The notes under the pieces are model-generated. The model saw only the letters and a program-made list of their open reading frames with translations. It ran no database searches and was not told the DNA's origin. From NCBI GenBank assembly GCA_963710975.1, contig CAVQCG010000001.1:496001-560000 (forward strand): a stretch of DNA of 64,000 bases, in the 5' to 3' direction. A program made the position numbers and the translations under genes. Position 1 is the first letter of the stretch. Every line of letters begins with the position of its first letter. This DNA is from JBBQXH01 sp963710975. GTDB lineage: Bacteria > Actinomycetota > Thermoleophilia > Gaiellales > Gaiellaceae. Below are positions 45,358 through 53,566 of this stretch, piece by piece.

Positions 45358-46476
45358 CTACTCCGGCGTCCCTCCTGCGGGTGGCAGCCAGCCCAGGCCG
45401 GATGCGGTAATCGGCAGCGTGTATATGGACGTGTCGCGCACTTCTCCGTAGATCTCGACTCGCCCGGCGGTCGAGACGGCGAGCCAGGCTCCGTCGGGAG
45501 ACCAGGCGAATCCGTTCTGATCGACCGATCGCACGGTCACCTGTTGCAGCCGCAGGTCGACGAATGAGACCCGGCCGGGCCCCGGGGCGAATCCGACCGC
45601 GAGCTCGCGCCCGTCGGGGCTGAAGCGCACCATGTCCCCGAACCTGGCGTTGCCGGGACCGAACAGCTTCGGAAGCTCGAAGGCTGCGTCGAGTCGGCCG
45701 TCGCGCCAGAGCTCGAGCACGACCTCGCTTCCGGTCGGCTCGAGCACGAGAAGGCTGACGGCGACCTGCCCATCGGGGGACGTGTCGAAGGCAGCAACCT
45801 GCACGGGGGTTTCGGGATCAGTATCGAGGCCGGTACGCAAGGCAGCCCCGTCGAGGAATGTCTCGCCGCCGCGCAAAAGCCGTGCGTCGAGCGGGTCAGC
45901 CGGAAGCGTCAGAAGGGCTCCATCCGACGCGTACTTGGGAAAGCAACCCGGCACCCGGTGCTCGGCGCCCGTGGCGACCGCGTGGACGATGCTCCCGTCT
46001 CCTGCGCTGCACCAGGCGAACGTGGCCCCGTCGGGAGACCACGCGGGCACGCCGACAGACTGGCCAAGATCCTGGACGATCTCGAGCTCGGGGCCAAGGC
46101 GCGCGAGCGCGAGGCTTCTCCGCGCCCGCCCGCCCGAGCGCTCGGTCGACACCACCGCGAAGCGACCCTTCGGCGACGCCCAGAGCTCGCACCCCGTGGA
46201 CGGGCCCGGATCCCCGAGGTCGGCCTTCGCGAAGGACATCAGGCGAAGCCGGCAGTCATCCTCCACCGCGAGCACGAGCGAACCGGGGAGCGCCCCGGCA
46301 GCCGGGACGTCCGGGCCCTCGAGCCCTTCGGCCTGTGCCGGCTCCGGGACACTGCCCGTAGCCGACACCTGGTCAACCGTCCCGGAGCCTCGAAGCGCAT
46401 CGACAGTCGCGGCGACTGCCACGGCGCAGACCGCGCCAACGACTATGAGGTTGCGCCATCCCACGGCAGGCTCCAA
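45358..46476 (-). CDS. Membrane-anchored beta-propeller-like protein
   Basis: A protein of about 372 residues with an N-terminal signal-anchor helix (LIVVGAVCAVAVAATVDAL) and an extracytoplasmic part of repeated blades: PAWSPDGATFAWC, FDTSPDGQVAVSL, VRFSPDGRELAVGF and FAWSPDGAWLAV. The SPDG repeats are the TolB/WD40-like signature. Blades one and three are less regular. The start codon is uncertain (TTG at 46476 or GTG at 46464). It lies just upstream of the LCP gene on the same strand, so it may be an accessory or a substrate-recognition partner, but this is only positional. Confidence 0.65.
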   Translation of the reverse strand: MEPAVGWRNLIVVGAVCAVAVAATVDALRGSGTVDQVSATGSVPEPAQAEGLEGPDVPAAGALPGSLVLAVEDDCRLRLMSFAKADLGDPGPSTGCELWASPKGRFAVVSTERSGGRARRSLALARLGPELEIVQDLGQSVGVPAWSPDGATFAWCSAGDGSIVHAVATGAEHRVPGCFPKYASDGALLTLPADPLDARLLRGGETFLDGAALRTGLDTDPETPVQVAAFDTSPDGQVAVSLLVLEPTGSEVVLELWRDGRLDAAFELPKLFGPGNARFGDMVRFSPDGRELAVGFAPGPGRVSFVDLRLQQVTVRSVDQNGFAWSPDGAWLAVSTAGRVEIYGEVRDTSIYTLPITASGLGWLPPAGGTPE

Positions 46477-46523
46477 CCGTAGTCTGGCGGTCCAGCGGGC
46501 CGCGCGTCAGCGTGAGAGGTGGA

Positions 46524-46829
46524 TCAGAACTCGTAGGCCGTGTCGGCGCCCGCGCTCTCGAGAACCGTCACCTCGTCGGGAGGACGCCCTCCGGCGGCAC
46601 CCAGCGTCTCGCGGAACTGGTCGGTCCCCCAGAACTGCTCCGCCTCGAGCGGGCTCGGCCACTCGTCGATCATCACGCACTCGTTCGACTGCGGCGCGTA
46701 GTAGACGTGGTGATGACTCGCTCCCATGCTGCGCGCGAGCTCGTTCACCTTCGGCGCCACCTCGTCGTGCAGCGCCCGGATCGTGTCCCTGTCCATGTCC
46801 TTCCAGCGGAGAATCATCATCACGCTCAT
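46524..46829 (-). CDS. Small ferredoxin-fold/ABM-like protein
   Basis: A 101-residue protein starting MSVMMILRWKDMDRDTIRALHDEV, with HHHVYYAPQSNECVMIDEW and QFWGTDQFRETLGAAG. The alternation of strands and helices and the length resemble dimeric alpha-beta barrel proteins (antibiotic-biosynthesis-monooxygenase-like). No catalytic residue is evident; the HHHVYY patch could bind a metal or ligand. A strong ribosome binding site (GAAGGAGG) precedes the ATG at 46829. It appears to stand alone between the propeller gene and carB. Confidence 0.6.
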   Translation of the reverse strand: MSVMMILRWKDMDRDTIRALHDEVAPKVNELARSMGASHHHVYYAPQSNECVMIDEWPSPLEAEQFWGTDQFRETLGAAGGRPPDEVTVLESAGADTAYEF

Positions 46830-46960
46830 CGTCCAACCTCCTTCGATAACCGCAGCAGAGGCGCGATCAAACCACCGGCCGAGAATCGGGTCAAGGAAGA
46901 TACCCGCGAGTCGGCCGCGAGTGAAGAGCGGAGCAGGACGTTCTCCTGGATCGCCCCGAA

Positions 46961-49618
46961 TCAGTAGACGGGTTCAAGCTCCTGCAGGGACGGCCCGACC
47001 GTTCCGCTGCCATATGCCTTCGACCGTCCGGCGGCGCGAAGGACACGCGCGTACGCCTCGGTCACGGTGTCGCCGCCCGCCATGACCTCGCCGGTCGAAC
47101 GCATCTCCGCCGCGCGGTCGCCGGCGCCGGGGAAGCGGTCGGCCGGGAAGATCGCCTCTTTCGCCCATGCGCGGGTCGGGCGAGCAACCTCGGGAAGGTC
47201 GAGCTCGCCGAGCCGGGCGCCGAGCATGAGCCGGCAGGCAAGGTCGACGAGCGGCAGGCCGGTCGCTTTCGCTACGAAGGGAACCGTTCGCGACGCGCGC
47301 GGGTTCGCCTCGATCACCGCCAGCTCGCCGTCCCGCAGCGCGAGCTGCAGGTTGAGGAGGCCGCGCACCGCGAGCCGGCGTGCGAGCGCGCTTGCGATCC
47401 CGCGGATCTCGACTTCGAGCGCCGGCGAGACGGAGGGCCCGGGAATCACGCAGGCCGAGTCACCGGAGTGGATCCCTGCCGGCTCGATGTGCTCGAGGAT
47501 CCCGGCCACCCAACCCGATTCCCCGTCGCAGAGGATGTCCACGTCCAGCTCGAGCGCGCCCTCGAGAAACTCGTCGACGAGCGACGGCTCGTGAATCTCG
47601 AGGTCCGCGGGGTCGCGAACCACCCTCATGCGCCGGCCGCCGAGGACATAGTGCGGCCTCACGAGGACCGGATACCCGATCCGCTCGGCAACCTCGAGCG
47701 CCTCGTCCCGCGTCTCCGCGAGGCCCCAGCGCGGTGCCCGTAGTCCGAGCTCGTCGATGACGAGGGCGAACTTCCCCCGATCCTCAGCCGCGTCGATCGC
47801 CGGCAACGGATCGCCCAGGAGCGGGATCCCCGCCTCCTCGAGCCCGTGGGCGAGCTTCAGGGGCGTCTGCCCGCCGAGCGACACGACGACCCCCAGGGGC
47901 TGCTCCAGCGCGCAGACGTCGAGAGCACGCTCGAGCGTCACGGGCTCGAGGTAGAGCCGGTCGGAGGTGTCGTAGTCGGTCGAGACCGTCTCGGGGTTGG
48001 AGTTCAGCATCACCGCGTCGTACCCCAGCTCGTGGAACGCTTGCGCGGCGTGCGTACAGCAGTAGTCGAACTCGATCCCCTGGCCGATCCGATTCGGCCC
48101 GGAGCCGAGGATGACAACGGTCTCACGCTGCGTATCGCCGTTCGTGTCGCCCGCCTCGTAGGACAGGTAGTAGTACGGCGTGCGTGCCTCGAACTCGGCC
48201 GCGCACGAGTCGACGGCCAGGCGGCCGGGACGGGAGCGGCGCGCCCGGACCTCTGCCTCCTCGACCCCGAGGACGCGTGCAACCCACGCGTCAGGAAGCC
48301 CGAAGCGCTTGGCCGCCTCGACGTCGCCGCTCTGTGAGAGGCGCTCCTCGGCCACGCGGATCGAGTCGAGCTCGGCTTCGAAGTACGGGTGCAAGCCAGG
48401 AATCTCGGGAATGTCGTGAGTGTCCTCGCGGCCCTCGAGCGCCTTCAGGAACGCCTCCGGGAACGTCCGGCCGAGGCCGAGCGCCTCACCGACCGCCCGC
48501 ATCTCCGTCCCGAGCACCGGGTCGACCCACGGGAACTTGGCGAAATCGAACCGTGGCGCCTTGACGGCGACGTAGTCGAGCGCTGGCTCGAACGCGGCGC
48601 TCGACCTGCCCGTGATGTCGTTCGGAAGCTCGTCGAGCGTGTAGCCGACCGCAAGCAACGCCGCTAGCTTCGCGATCGGGAACCCGGTGGCTTTCGACGC
48701 AAGGGCGGACGACCGCGAGACGCGCGGGTTCATCTCGATCACCACGAGGTCGCGACTTGCCGGGTCATACGCGAACTGGACGTTCGCCCCGCCGGTGGCA
48801 ACTCCCACGGTACGCGCGCATGTGAACGCGGCCTCCCGCAGTCGCTGGTACTCGGCGTCGGGGAGCGTCTGCTGCGGAGCCACCGTCCACGAGTCACCGG
48901 TGTGGACGCCCATGGGATCCATGTTCTCGATCGAGCAGACGACCACGCAGTTGCCCGCGCTGTCGACCATCACCTCGAGCTCGAACTCCTGCCAGCCCTC
49001 GACGGAGCGCTCGACGAGCGCCTGCTGGATCGGGCTCATCTCGAGCCCGTGCTCGAGCCGCGCGCGGAGCTCGTCGTCCGTCCGGGCGAGCCCACCTCCC
49101 TGCCCCCCGAGCGTGAACGCGGGCCGTACGACCGCCGGCGCGAAGCCTTCGGGAAGCTCCTCCAGCGAGCCGACGACGACACTATCCGGCACGGCCAGAC
49201 CCGCCGCCACCATCGCGTCGCGGAACGCCAGCCTGTCCTCGGCACGGCGGATCGCCTCGATGTCTGCCCCGATCAGCTCCACGCCGAAGCGTTCGAGCAC
49301 GCCCGCTTCCGCCAGCTCGACGGCGAGGTTGAGCGCGGTCTGGCCGCCGAGCGTCGGCAGGAGCGCGTCGGGACGCTCCCTGGCGATGATCGCGCCGAGC
49401 GCATCGACGTCGAGCGGCTCGATATAGGTCGCATCGGCCCAGGCAGGGTCGGTCATGATCGTCGCCGGGTTCGAGTTGACGAGCACGACGCGGTACCCCT
49501 CCGAGCGCAGCACCCGACACGCCTGCGACCCGGAGTAGTCGAACTCGCAGGCCTGGCCGATCCGGATCGGCCCCGAGCCGATGATCAGGATGCTGCGAAG
49601 GTCGGTGCGCTTCGGCAT
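46961..49618 (-). CDS. carB: Carbamoyl-phosphate synthase large chain lacking the C-terminal MGS domain
   Basis: An 885-residue CarB. The two ATP-grasp halves are clear: ILIIGSGPIRIGQACEFDYSG opens the first, and VVILGSGPNRIGQGIEFDYCC the second. LGGQTALNLA and LGGQTPLKLA are the paired substrate loops. Usual CarB proteins are about 1060-1100 residues and end with an MGS-like allosteric domain. This one stops about 40 residues after EMRSTGEVMAGGDTV with a natural-looking tail (GPSLQELEPVY), so the domain that binds UMP, IMP or ornithine is missing. The interdomain region is also short. carB overlaps carA by 34 bp. Carbamoyl phosphate feeds arginine and pyrimidine synthesis. Confidence 0.92.
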   Translation of the reverse strand: MPKRTDLRSILIIGSGPIRIGQACEFDYSGSQACRVLRSEGYRVVLVNSNPATIMTDPAWADATYIEPLDVDALGAIIARERPDALLPTLGGQTALNLAVELAEAGVLERFGVELIGADIEAIRRAEDRLAFRDAMVAAGLAVPDSVVVGSLEELPEGFAPAVVRPAFTLGGQGGGLARTDDELRARLEHGLEMSPIQQALVERSVEGWQEFELEVMVDSAGNCVVVCSIENMDPMGVHTGDSWTVAPQQTLPDAEYQRLREAAFTCARTVGVATGGANVQFAYDPASRDLVVIEMNPRVSRSSALASKATGFPIAKLAALLAVGYTLDELPNDITGRSSAAFEPALDYVAVKAPRFDFAKFPWVDPVLGTEMRAVGEALGLGRTFPEAFLKALEGREDTHDIPEIPGLHPYFEAELDSIRVAEERLSQSGDVEAAKRFGLPDAWVARVLGVEEAEVRARRSRPGRLAVDSCAAEFEARTPYYYLSYEAGDTNGDTQRETVVILGSGPNRIGQGIEFDYCCTHAAQAFHELGYDAVMLNSNPETVSTDYDTSDRLYLEPVTLERALDVCALEQPLGVVVSLGGQTPLKLAHGLEEAGIPLLGDPLPAIDAAEDRGKFALVIDELGLRAPRWGLAETRDEALEVAERIGYPVLVRPHYVLGGRRMRVVRDPADLEIHEPSLVDEFLEGALELDVDILCDGESGWVAGILEHIEPAGIHSGDSACVIPGPSVSPALEVEIRGIASALARRLAVRGLLNLQLALRDGELAVIEANPRASRTVPFVAKATGLPLVDLACRLMLGARLGELDLPEVARPTRAWAKEAIFPADRFPGAGDRAAEMRSTGEVMAGGDTVTEAYARVLRAAGRSKAYGSGTVGPSLQELEPVY

Positions 49619-50659
49619 GCGTCGGCGATCCGGTCGAAGAAGGGAAGTGCGTCGAGCGGCCCGGGCGCCGCCTCGGGATGGAACTGGAGGGAGAAGAAGC
49701 CGTCACCTTCGAGCCCTTCCACCGTCCCGTCGTTCAGCGAGACGTGACTGACGACAGCCGCATCCGACGCTTCGACGGCATACCCGTGGTTCTGCACCGT
49801 GACGAGGACGCGGCTCGTATCGCGAACGCGCACCGGGTGGTTTGCGCCGCGGTGGCCGAACGGCAGCTTGTACGTCCCGAGCCCGAGCGCGAGCCCGAGG
49901 AGCTGATGGCCGAGGCAGACGCCGAACAGGCGAACGCGGCCGAGAAGCTCCCTCACCGTCTCGACCGCGTCGGTCAGCTGTGCCGGGTCGCCCGGCCCGT
50001 TCCCGACCAGCACGGCGCGCGGATCGAGCGAGAGGACGGACTCGGCATCGATCGTCGGCGGGACGACGACGACCTCGAGCCCCGTCTCGACGAGCCGGCG
50101 GATGATCGAGCGCTTGCAGCCGAAGTCGACGACGACGACCCGGGGGCCGGAACCGACGGTGTAGGGGGCGGTCGTCCCCGCGAGCATCGCGAGCGGCGGC
50201 GTCGCCAGGTGCGGCTCCGCGACCATTCGCTCGTAGTCGAGGTGATGCTGGGTCAGCGCGCGCTCGAGCAACTCGCCCGGCGTTCCATCACCGAGTGCGC
50301 ACCGCATCGCGCCCTCCGAGCGCACGTGCCGGACGAGCGAGCGGGTGTCGACATCGTCGAGCGCGACGATGCCGTTGCTCTCGAGCCACGCTGCCCAGGC
50401 CGGTCTCGCCCGGCGCATCACCACGCCCTCCGTCCAGCACCCGTGCCGACTCCATGCGATGCTCGTCGATGCCGTAGTTGCCGATCAGGGGATAGCTGAA
50501 GGTGAGTACCTGGGCGGCATAGCTCGGATCGGTGACAGCCTCCTCGTAGCCCGCCATCGCAGTGGTGAAGCAGATTTCCCCCGCAGACACACCGGGGGCG
50601 CCGACCGTTCGCCCGGCGAAGGTCGTGCCGTCTTCGAGTACGAGGTGAGCGGTGCGCAT
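49585..50659 (-). CDS. carA: Carbamoyl-phosphate synthase small chain (one frameshift)
   Basis: The glutamine-hydrolysing subunit. The N-terminal domain starts MRTAHLVLEDGTTFAGR and has FTTAMAGYEEAVTDPSYAAQ. The class-I amidotransferase domain has GNGPGDP, LFGVCLGHQLLGLALG with the Cys nucleophile, and SLQFHPEAAPGP with the His-Glu pair. The frame changes near 50420, between ESARVLDGG and VMRRARPAWAAWL, and the join reads correctly after one base is corrected. The restored length is about 358 residues. The ATG at 50659 is 44 bp from the divergent argC start and just 11 bases below a -10-like TACAGT, suggesting a leaderless transcript. Confidence 0.9.
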
Positions 50660-50664
50660 CCGGG

Positions 50665-50693
50665 TTGCCAACTGTACGTGAGTACTGCATAAT
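50665..50693 (+). promoter_or_regulatory. argC promoter
   Basis: TTGCCA (50665-50670) and CATAAT (50688-50693) are separated by 17 bp, a close match to a housekeeping-sigma promoter. The argC ATG at 50704 is 10 bases past the -10 box and has no Shine-Dalgarno sequence, so transcription probably begins at or next to the start codon, giving a leaderless mRNA as is common in actinobacteria. Confidence 0.65.
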
Positions 50694-50699
50694 ACGCAA
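50671..50699 (-). promoter_or_regulatory. carA promoter
   Basis: Read on the minus strand, TTGCGT (50699-50694) and TACAGT (50676-50671) are 17 bp apart. The carA ATG (50659) lies 11 bases past the -10 box, again suggesting a leaderless message. The promoter overlaps the argC promoter almost completely, so RNA polymerase can occupy only one of the two at a time. Confidence 0.55.
50686..50698. promoter_or_regulatory. argR box: Candidate ARG box (ArgR operator)
   Basis: TGCATAATACGCA is an imperfect inverted repeat of the half-site type (TGCAT/TGCGT) known for ARG boxes in actinobacteria. It covers the -10 box of argC and the -35 box of carA at once. ArgR itself is encoded in the downstream operon. 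A second, weaker half-site is not obvious, although ArgR hexamers usually bind two boxes. Confidence 0.55.
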
Positions 50700-50703
50700 C
50701 CTG

Positions 50704-51696
50704 ATGGCATATACTGCGATCATTGGCGCGTCCGGGTACTCGGGTCAGGAGACGATCGACCGCGTCCTCGCCCATCCGGAGCTGGATCTCTTCGCGCTCG
50801 GCTCCGACTCGCTCGCCGGACAGCCGGCGAGCTCCCTCGATCCACGCCTGGCGCGAAACGGCTCTCGTCGCGCGCCCGCGTTCGTGACGAACGACGAGGC
50901 ACTCGCGAGCGGCGCAGACCTCACCTTCATCTGCCTCGACCACGAGCGAGCGGCCGCGATCGAGCCCCCCGCCCGCGGCGTCGTCGTCGACCTCTCGGGA
51001 GCGCACAGGCTCCAGGACGCTGCGCTCTACGAGGACTGGTACGGCTTCTCCCATCCCCGCGCCGAGGAGCTCGCGAGCTGGTCGTACTCCATCCCCGAGC
51101 TCTCTCCGCCGAGTGGGCGGCTCGTCGCGAACCCGGGCTGCTTCGCGGTCGCGGCCTTGCTCGCGCTGAAGCCCCTCGCCGAGATCCTCGATCCGGACAG
51201 CGTCGTGATCGACGGCAAGACCGGGATCTCCGGCGCGGGCAAGTCGTTGAAGCCGAGCTCCCACGCGAGCACCGTGCTCGAGAACGTCTCGGCCTACCGT
51301 GTCGGCAAGCACCAGCACGAGCCCGAGATGGCCCAGGCTCTCGGGTTCCCCGTGTGTTTCGCACCCCACCTCCTGCCGATCCGGCGCGGCCTGATCACGA
51401 CGTGCTACGCAAAGGCCGACGCCGCCGAGGCGCGGTCGCTGCTCGAGGCTGCCTACCTGACCTGCCCCGCCGTCTCGGTTCTCGCCGAGGGCATCACTCC
51501 CGAGCTCGCCCGGGTGCAGGGGACGGACGCGGCCGAGATCGCCGTGTTCGAGGATCGCGCCACGGGCAAGACGATCGTCATCTCGGCGATCGACAATCTC
51601 GGGAAGGGAGCGGCAGGCCAGGCCGTCCAGAATGCGAACCTCGCGCTCGGCTACCGCGAGTCGGCAGGCCTCAGGCTTTCAGGAGTGCTCGTATGA
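50704..51696 (+). CDS. argC: N-acetyl-gamma-glutamyl-phosphate reductase
   Basis: A 330-residue enzyme of arginine synthesis that reduces N-acetylglutamyl phosphate with NADPH. AIIGASGYSGQETIDRVLAHPE is the NADP-binding start, RLVANPGCFAVAALLAL carries the catalytic Cys, and APHLLPIRRGLITTCYA has the conserved His region. Length is normal for the family. It is the first gene of a seven-gene operon in which all but one junction are 4-bp overlaps. Regulation by the embedded ArgR through the box just upstream is likely. Confidence 0.95.
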   Translation: MAYTAIIGASGYSGQETIDRVLAHPELDLFALGSDSLAGQPASSLDPRLARNGSRRAPAFVTNDEALASGADLTFICLDHERAAAIEPPARGVVVDLSGAHRLQDAALYEDWYGFSHPRAEELASWSYSIPELSPPSGRLVANPGCFAVAALLALKPLAEILDPDSVVIDGKTGISGAGKSLKPSSHASTVLENVSAYRVGKHQHEPEMAQALGFPVCFAPHLLPIRRGLITTCYAKADAAEARSLLEAAYLTCPAVSVLAEGITPELARVQGTDAAEIAVFEDRATGKTIVISAIDNLGKGAAGQAVQNANLALGYRESAGLRLSGVLV

Positions 51697-52856
51697 CGCG
51701 TCACCGCCCCAAGGGTTTCGTCGCATCGGGTGTCCACTCGGGGATGCGTCGGTCGGCCAGGGACCTGGCCGTCGTCCGATCGCTCCCGAGGGCGACAGGC
51801 GCGGCGATGTTCACGACGAACCGGGTGCAGGCAGCTCCCGTGATCGTCTCTCGCGCCCACCTCGAGCTCGCAGAGCCACAGGCAGTCGTCGTGAACTCCG
51901 GATCCGCGAACGCCGCCACCGGGCGGCGCGGCGAGCTCGACGCGATCGCAACCGCGAGCGAGGCGAGCCGTCTCCTCGACCTCGATGTCGAGGAAGTGCT
52001 GGTCATGTCGACGGGTGTGATCGGTGTTCGCATCGCGTTCGACAAGATGCTCTCCGGGCTCAAGGACGCCGTGACTGCGCTCGACGAGAGCGGTGGGCAG
52101 GACGCGGCCGAGGCGATCATGACGACGGACACGAGCCCGAAGACCACGGTGGTCGCGCGCGACGGCTTCACGGTCGGCGGCATGGCGAAGGGCGCAGGAA
52201 TGATCCATCCCGTCCTCGCCACGATGCTCGCGATCGTCACGACGGACTATCCGCTTCTGCCCGGCGAGGCGATCGGCTTCCTCCGCCCCGCCGTCGACGA
52301 GAGCTTCAACTGCATCTCGGTCGACGGCGAGTGCTCGACCAACGACACCGTGCTGCTCCTCGCGAACGGCGCGAGCGGCATCGAGCGCACACCCGCATCC
52401 GACGCCAGCTTCGCCGCCGCCGTCAGGGAGGCATGCTCCGATCTCGCCGGTCAGATCGTCCGCGACGGCGAGGGCGCCACGGTCATCCTCGAGATCGAGG
52501 TCGCCGGCGCGGCCACTGACAAGGAGGCGACGGCCATCGCTCGGCGGATCGCCACCTCTCCGCTCGTCAAGACGGCGGCATTCGGACGCGATCCGAACTG
52601 GGGCCGCGTGCTCATGGCCGCGGGCTCGGCCACCTGGAACGGTGGGTTCGCGCAGCTCGATCCCGATCAGGTCTCGCTCTCGTTCAACGGCACGACCGTG
52701 TTCGCGGCGGGGCACCCGGTCGAGGCGGCTCCCGATCTCTCGGGTACCGCCTGCCGGATCAAGCTCGACCTCGGTCTCGGCGAGGGGCACGCCGCGTACT
52801 TCGCGTCCGACCTCACCTACGACTACGTGCGCATCAACGCGGAGTACACGACATGA
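51693..52856 (+). CDS. argJ: Glutamate N-acetyltransferase/amino-acid acetyltransferase
   Basis: A 387-residue ArgJ. MAKGAGMIHPVLATMLAIVTTD holds the autocleavage site; the Thr of ATMLA becomes the N-terminal nucleophile of the beta chain. VVVNSGSANAATG and GRDPNWGRVLMAAG are conserved substrate-binding blocks. ArgJ recycles the acetyl group from N-acetylornithine to glutamate, and bifunctional forms also use acetyl-CoA. No argA is present in the window, so it may be bifunctional, but that cannot be told from the sequence alone. It overlaps argC by ATGA. Confidence 0.94.
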   Translation: MTRHRPKGFVASGVHSGMRRSARDLAVVRSLPRATGAAMFTTNRVQAAPVIVSRAHLELAEPQAVVVNSGSANAATGRRGELDAIATASEASRLLDLDVEEVLVMSTGVIGVRIAFDKMLSGLKDAVTALDESGGQDAAEAIMTTDTSPKTTVVARDGFTVGGMAKGAGMIHPVLATMLAIVTTDYPLLPGEAIGFLRPAVDESFNCISVDGECSTNDTVLLLANGASGIERTPASDASFAAAVREACSDLAGQIVRDGEGATVILEIEVAGAATDKEATAIARRIATSPLVKTAAFGRDPNWGRVLMAAGSATWNGGFAQLDPDQVSLSFNGTTVFAAGHPVEAAPDLSGTACRIKLDLGLGEGHAAYFASDLTYDYVRINAEYTT

Positions 52857-52876
52857 GCCTGTTCAGCCTAGATGCT

Positions 52877-52903
52877 CGCGCGTTCCTCTGCGAGGGACGC
52901 GCG
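52877..52903 (+). promoter_or_regulatory. Hairpin covering the argB ribosome binding site
   Basis: CGCGCGTTCCTC pairs with GAGGGACGCGCG around a TGC loop (12 pairs, one of them G-U). The right arm holds the only Shine-Dalgarno-like sequence (GAGGGA) and reaches the first base of the GTG start. Folded, it would hide the argB initiation site. It lies in the one sizeable gap of the operon (46 bp). It could tune argB translation, with no anti-structure identified. Confidence 0.45.
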
Positions 52904-53566
52904 TGACTGCTCGTCCTCAAGTGCGGCGGCGCGGTTGCCGCGGACGCTGCGGCGGGCATCCTGAGGCTCGCGACGTCCCACGACGTCATCGTCGTTCACG
53001 GCGCCGGCCCGCAGATCTCCGTCGAGATGGAGCGCCGGGGGCTCGAGGTGACGTTCGTGAACGGCAGGCGCTTCACCACGGCCACAGCGCTCGAGATCGT
53101 GCGCGAGTCGCTGGCCGAGGTCAACGCATCCCTTTGCGCGGCAATCGGGCCGCGCGCGGTCGGTCTCATGGGCGACGAGATCGGCCTCGAAGCTCGACGG
53201 AACTCAAAGCTCGGCCTCGTCGGTGATCCACTGCCGAGTCGCCCAGCGCTCATCACGAGCGCGCTTCGGCAGGGACAGATCCCGGTCGTCGCTCCCCTGG
53301 CGAAAGGACCGCTCAACGTCAACGCCGACGAGGCTGCGGTAGCCCTCGCCGCCGGCCTCCAGGCAGAGCGAATCCTCTTCGTAACAGATGTACCGGGGGT
53401 CCTGGTCGACGGAGACGTCGTCTCCTCGATCGGGGCTGACGAGGCCGACCGTATGCTCGACGACGGCACGTTCCAGGGAGGGATCGTGCCGAAGCTCGAG
53501 GCCGCGGTTCGCGCTGCGCGGCTCGGGATGCAGGCGGAGATCGGCGAAACGGCGGTCATCCTGTGA
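52903..53566 (+). CDS. argB: Acetylglutamate kinase, short form (start region disturbed)
   Basis: A kinase of about 220 residues that phosphorylates N-acetylglutamate. LVLKCGGAVAADAAAG is the variant ATP-binding Lys loop, VIVVHGAGPQISVEMERRGL the substrate loop, LGLVGDP the middle, and GPLNVNADEAAVALAAGLQAERI with LFVTDVPGV the C-terminal ATP site. The coding frame begins at 52907 right after an in-frame TGA; adding one base near 52909 would give a GTG start at 52903 and VTALVLKCGG. It is shorter than typical ArgB (250-300) and lacks the N-terminal helix of arginine-inhibited hexameric forms, so feedback inhibition may be absent. Confidence 0.9.
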
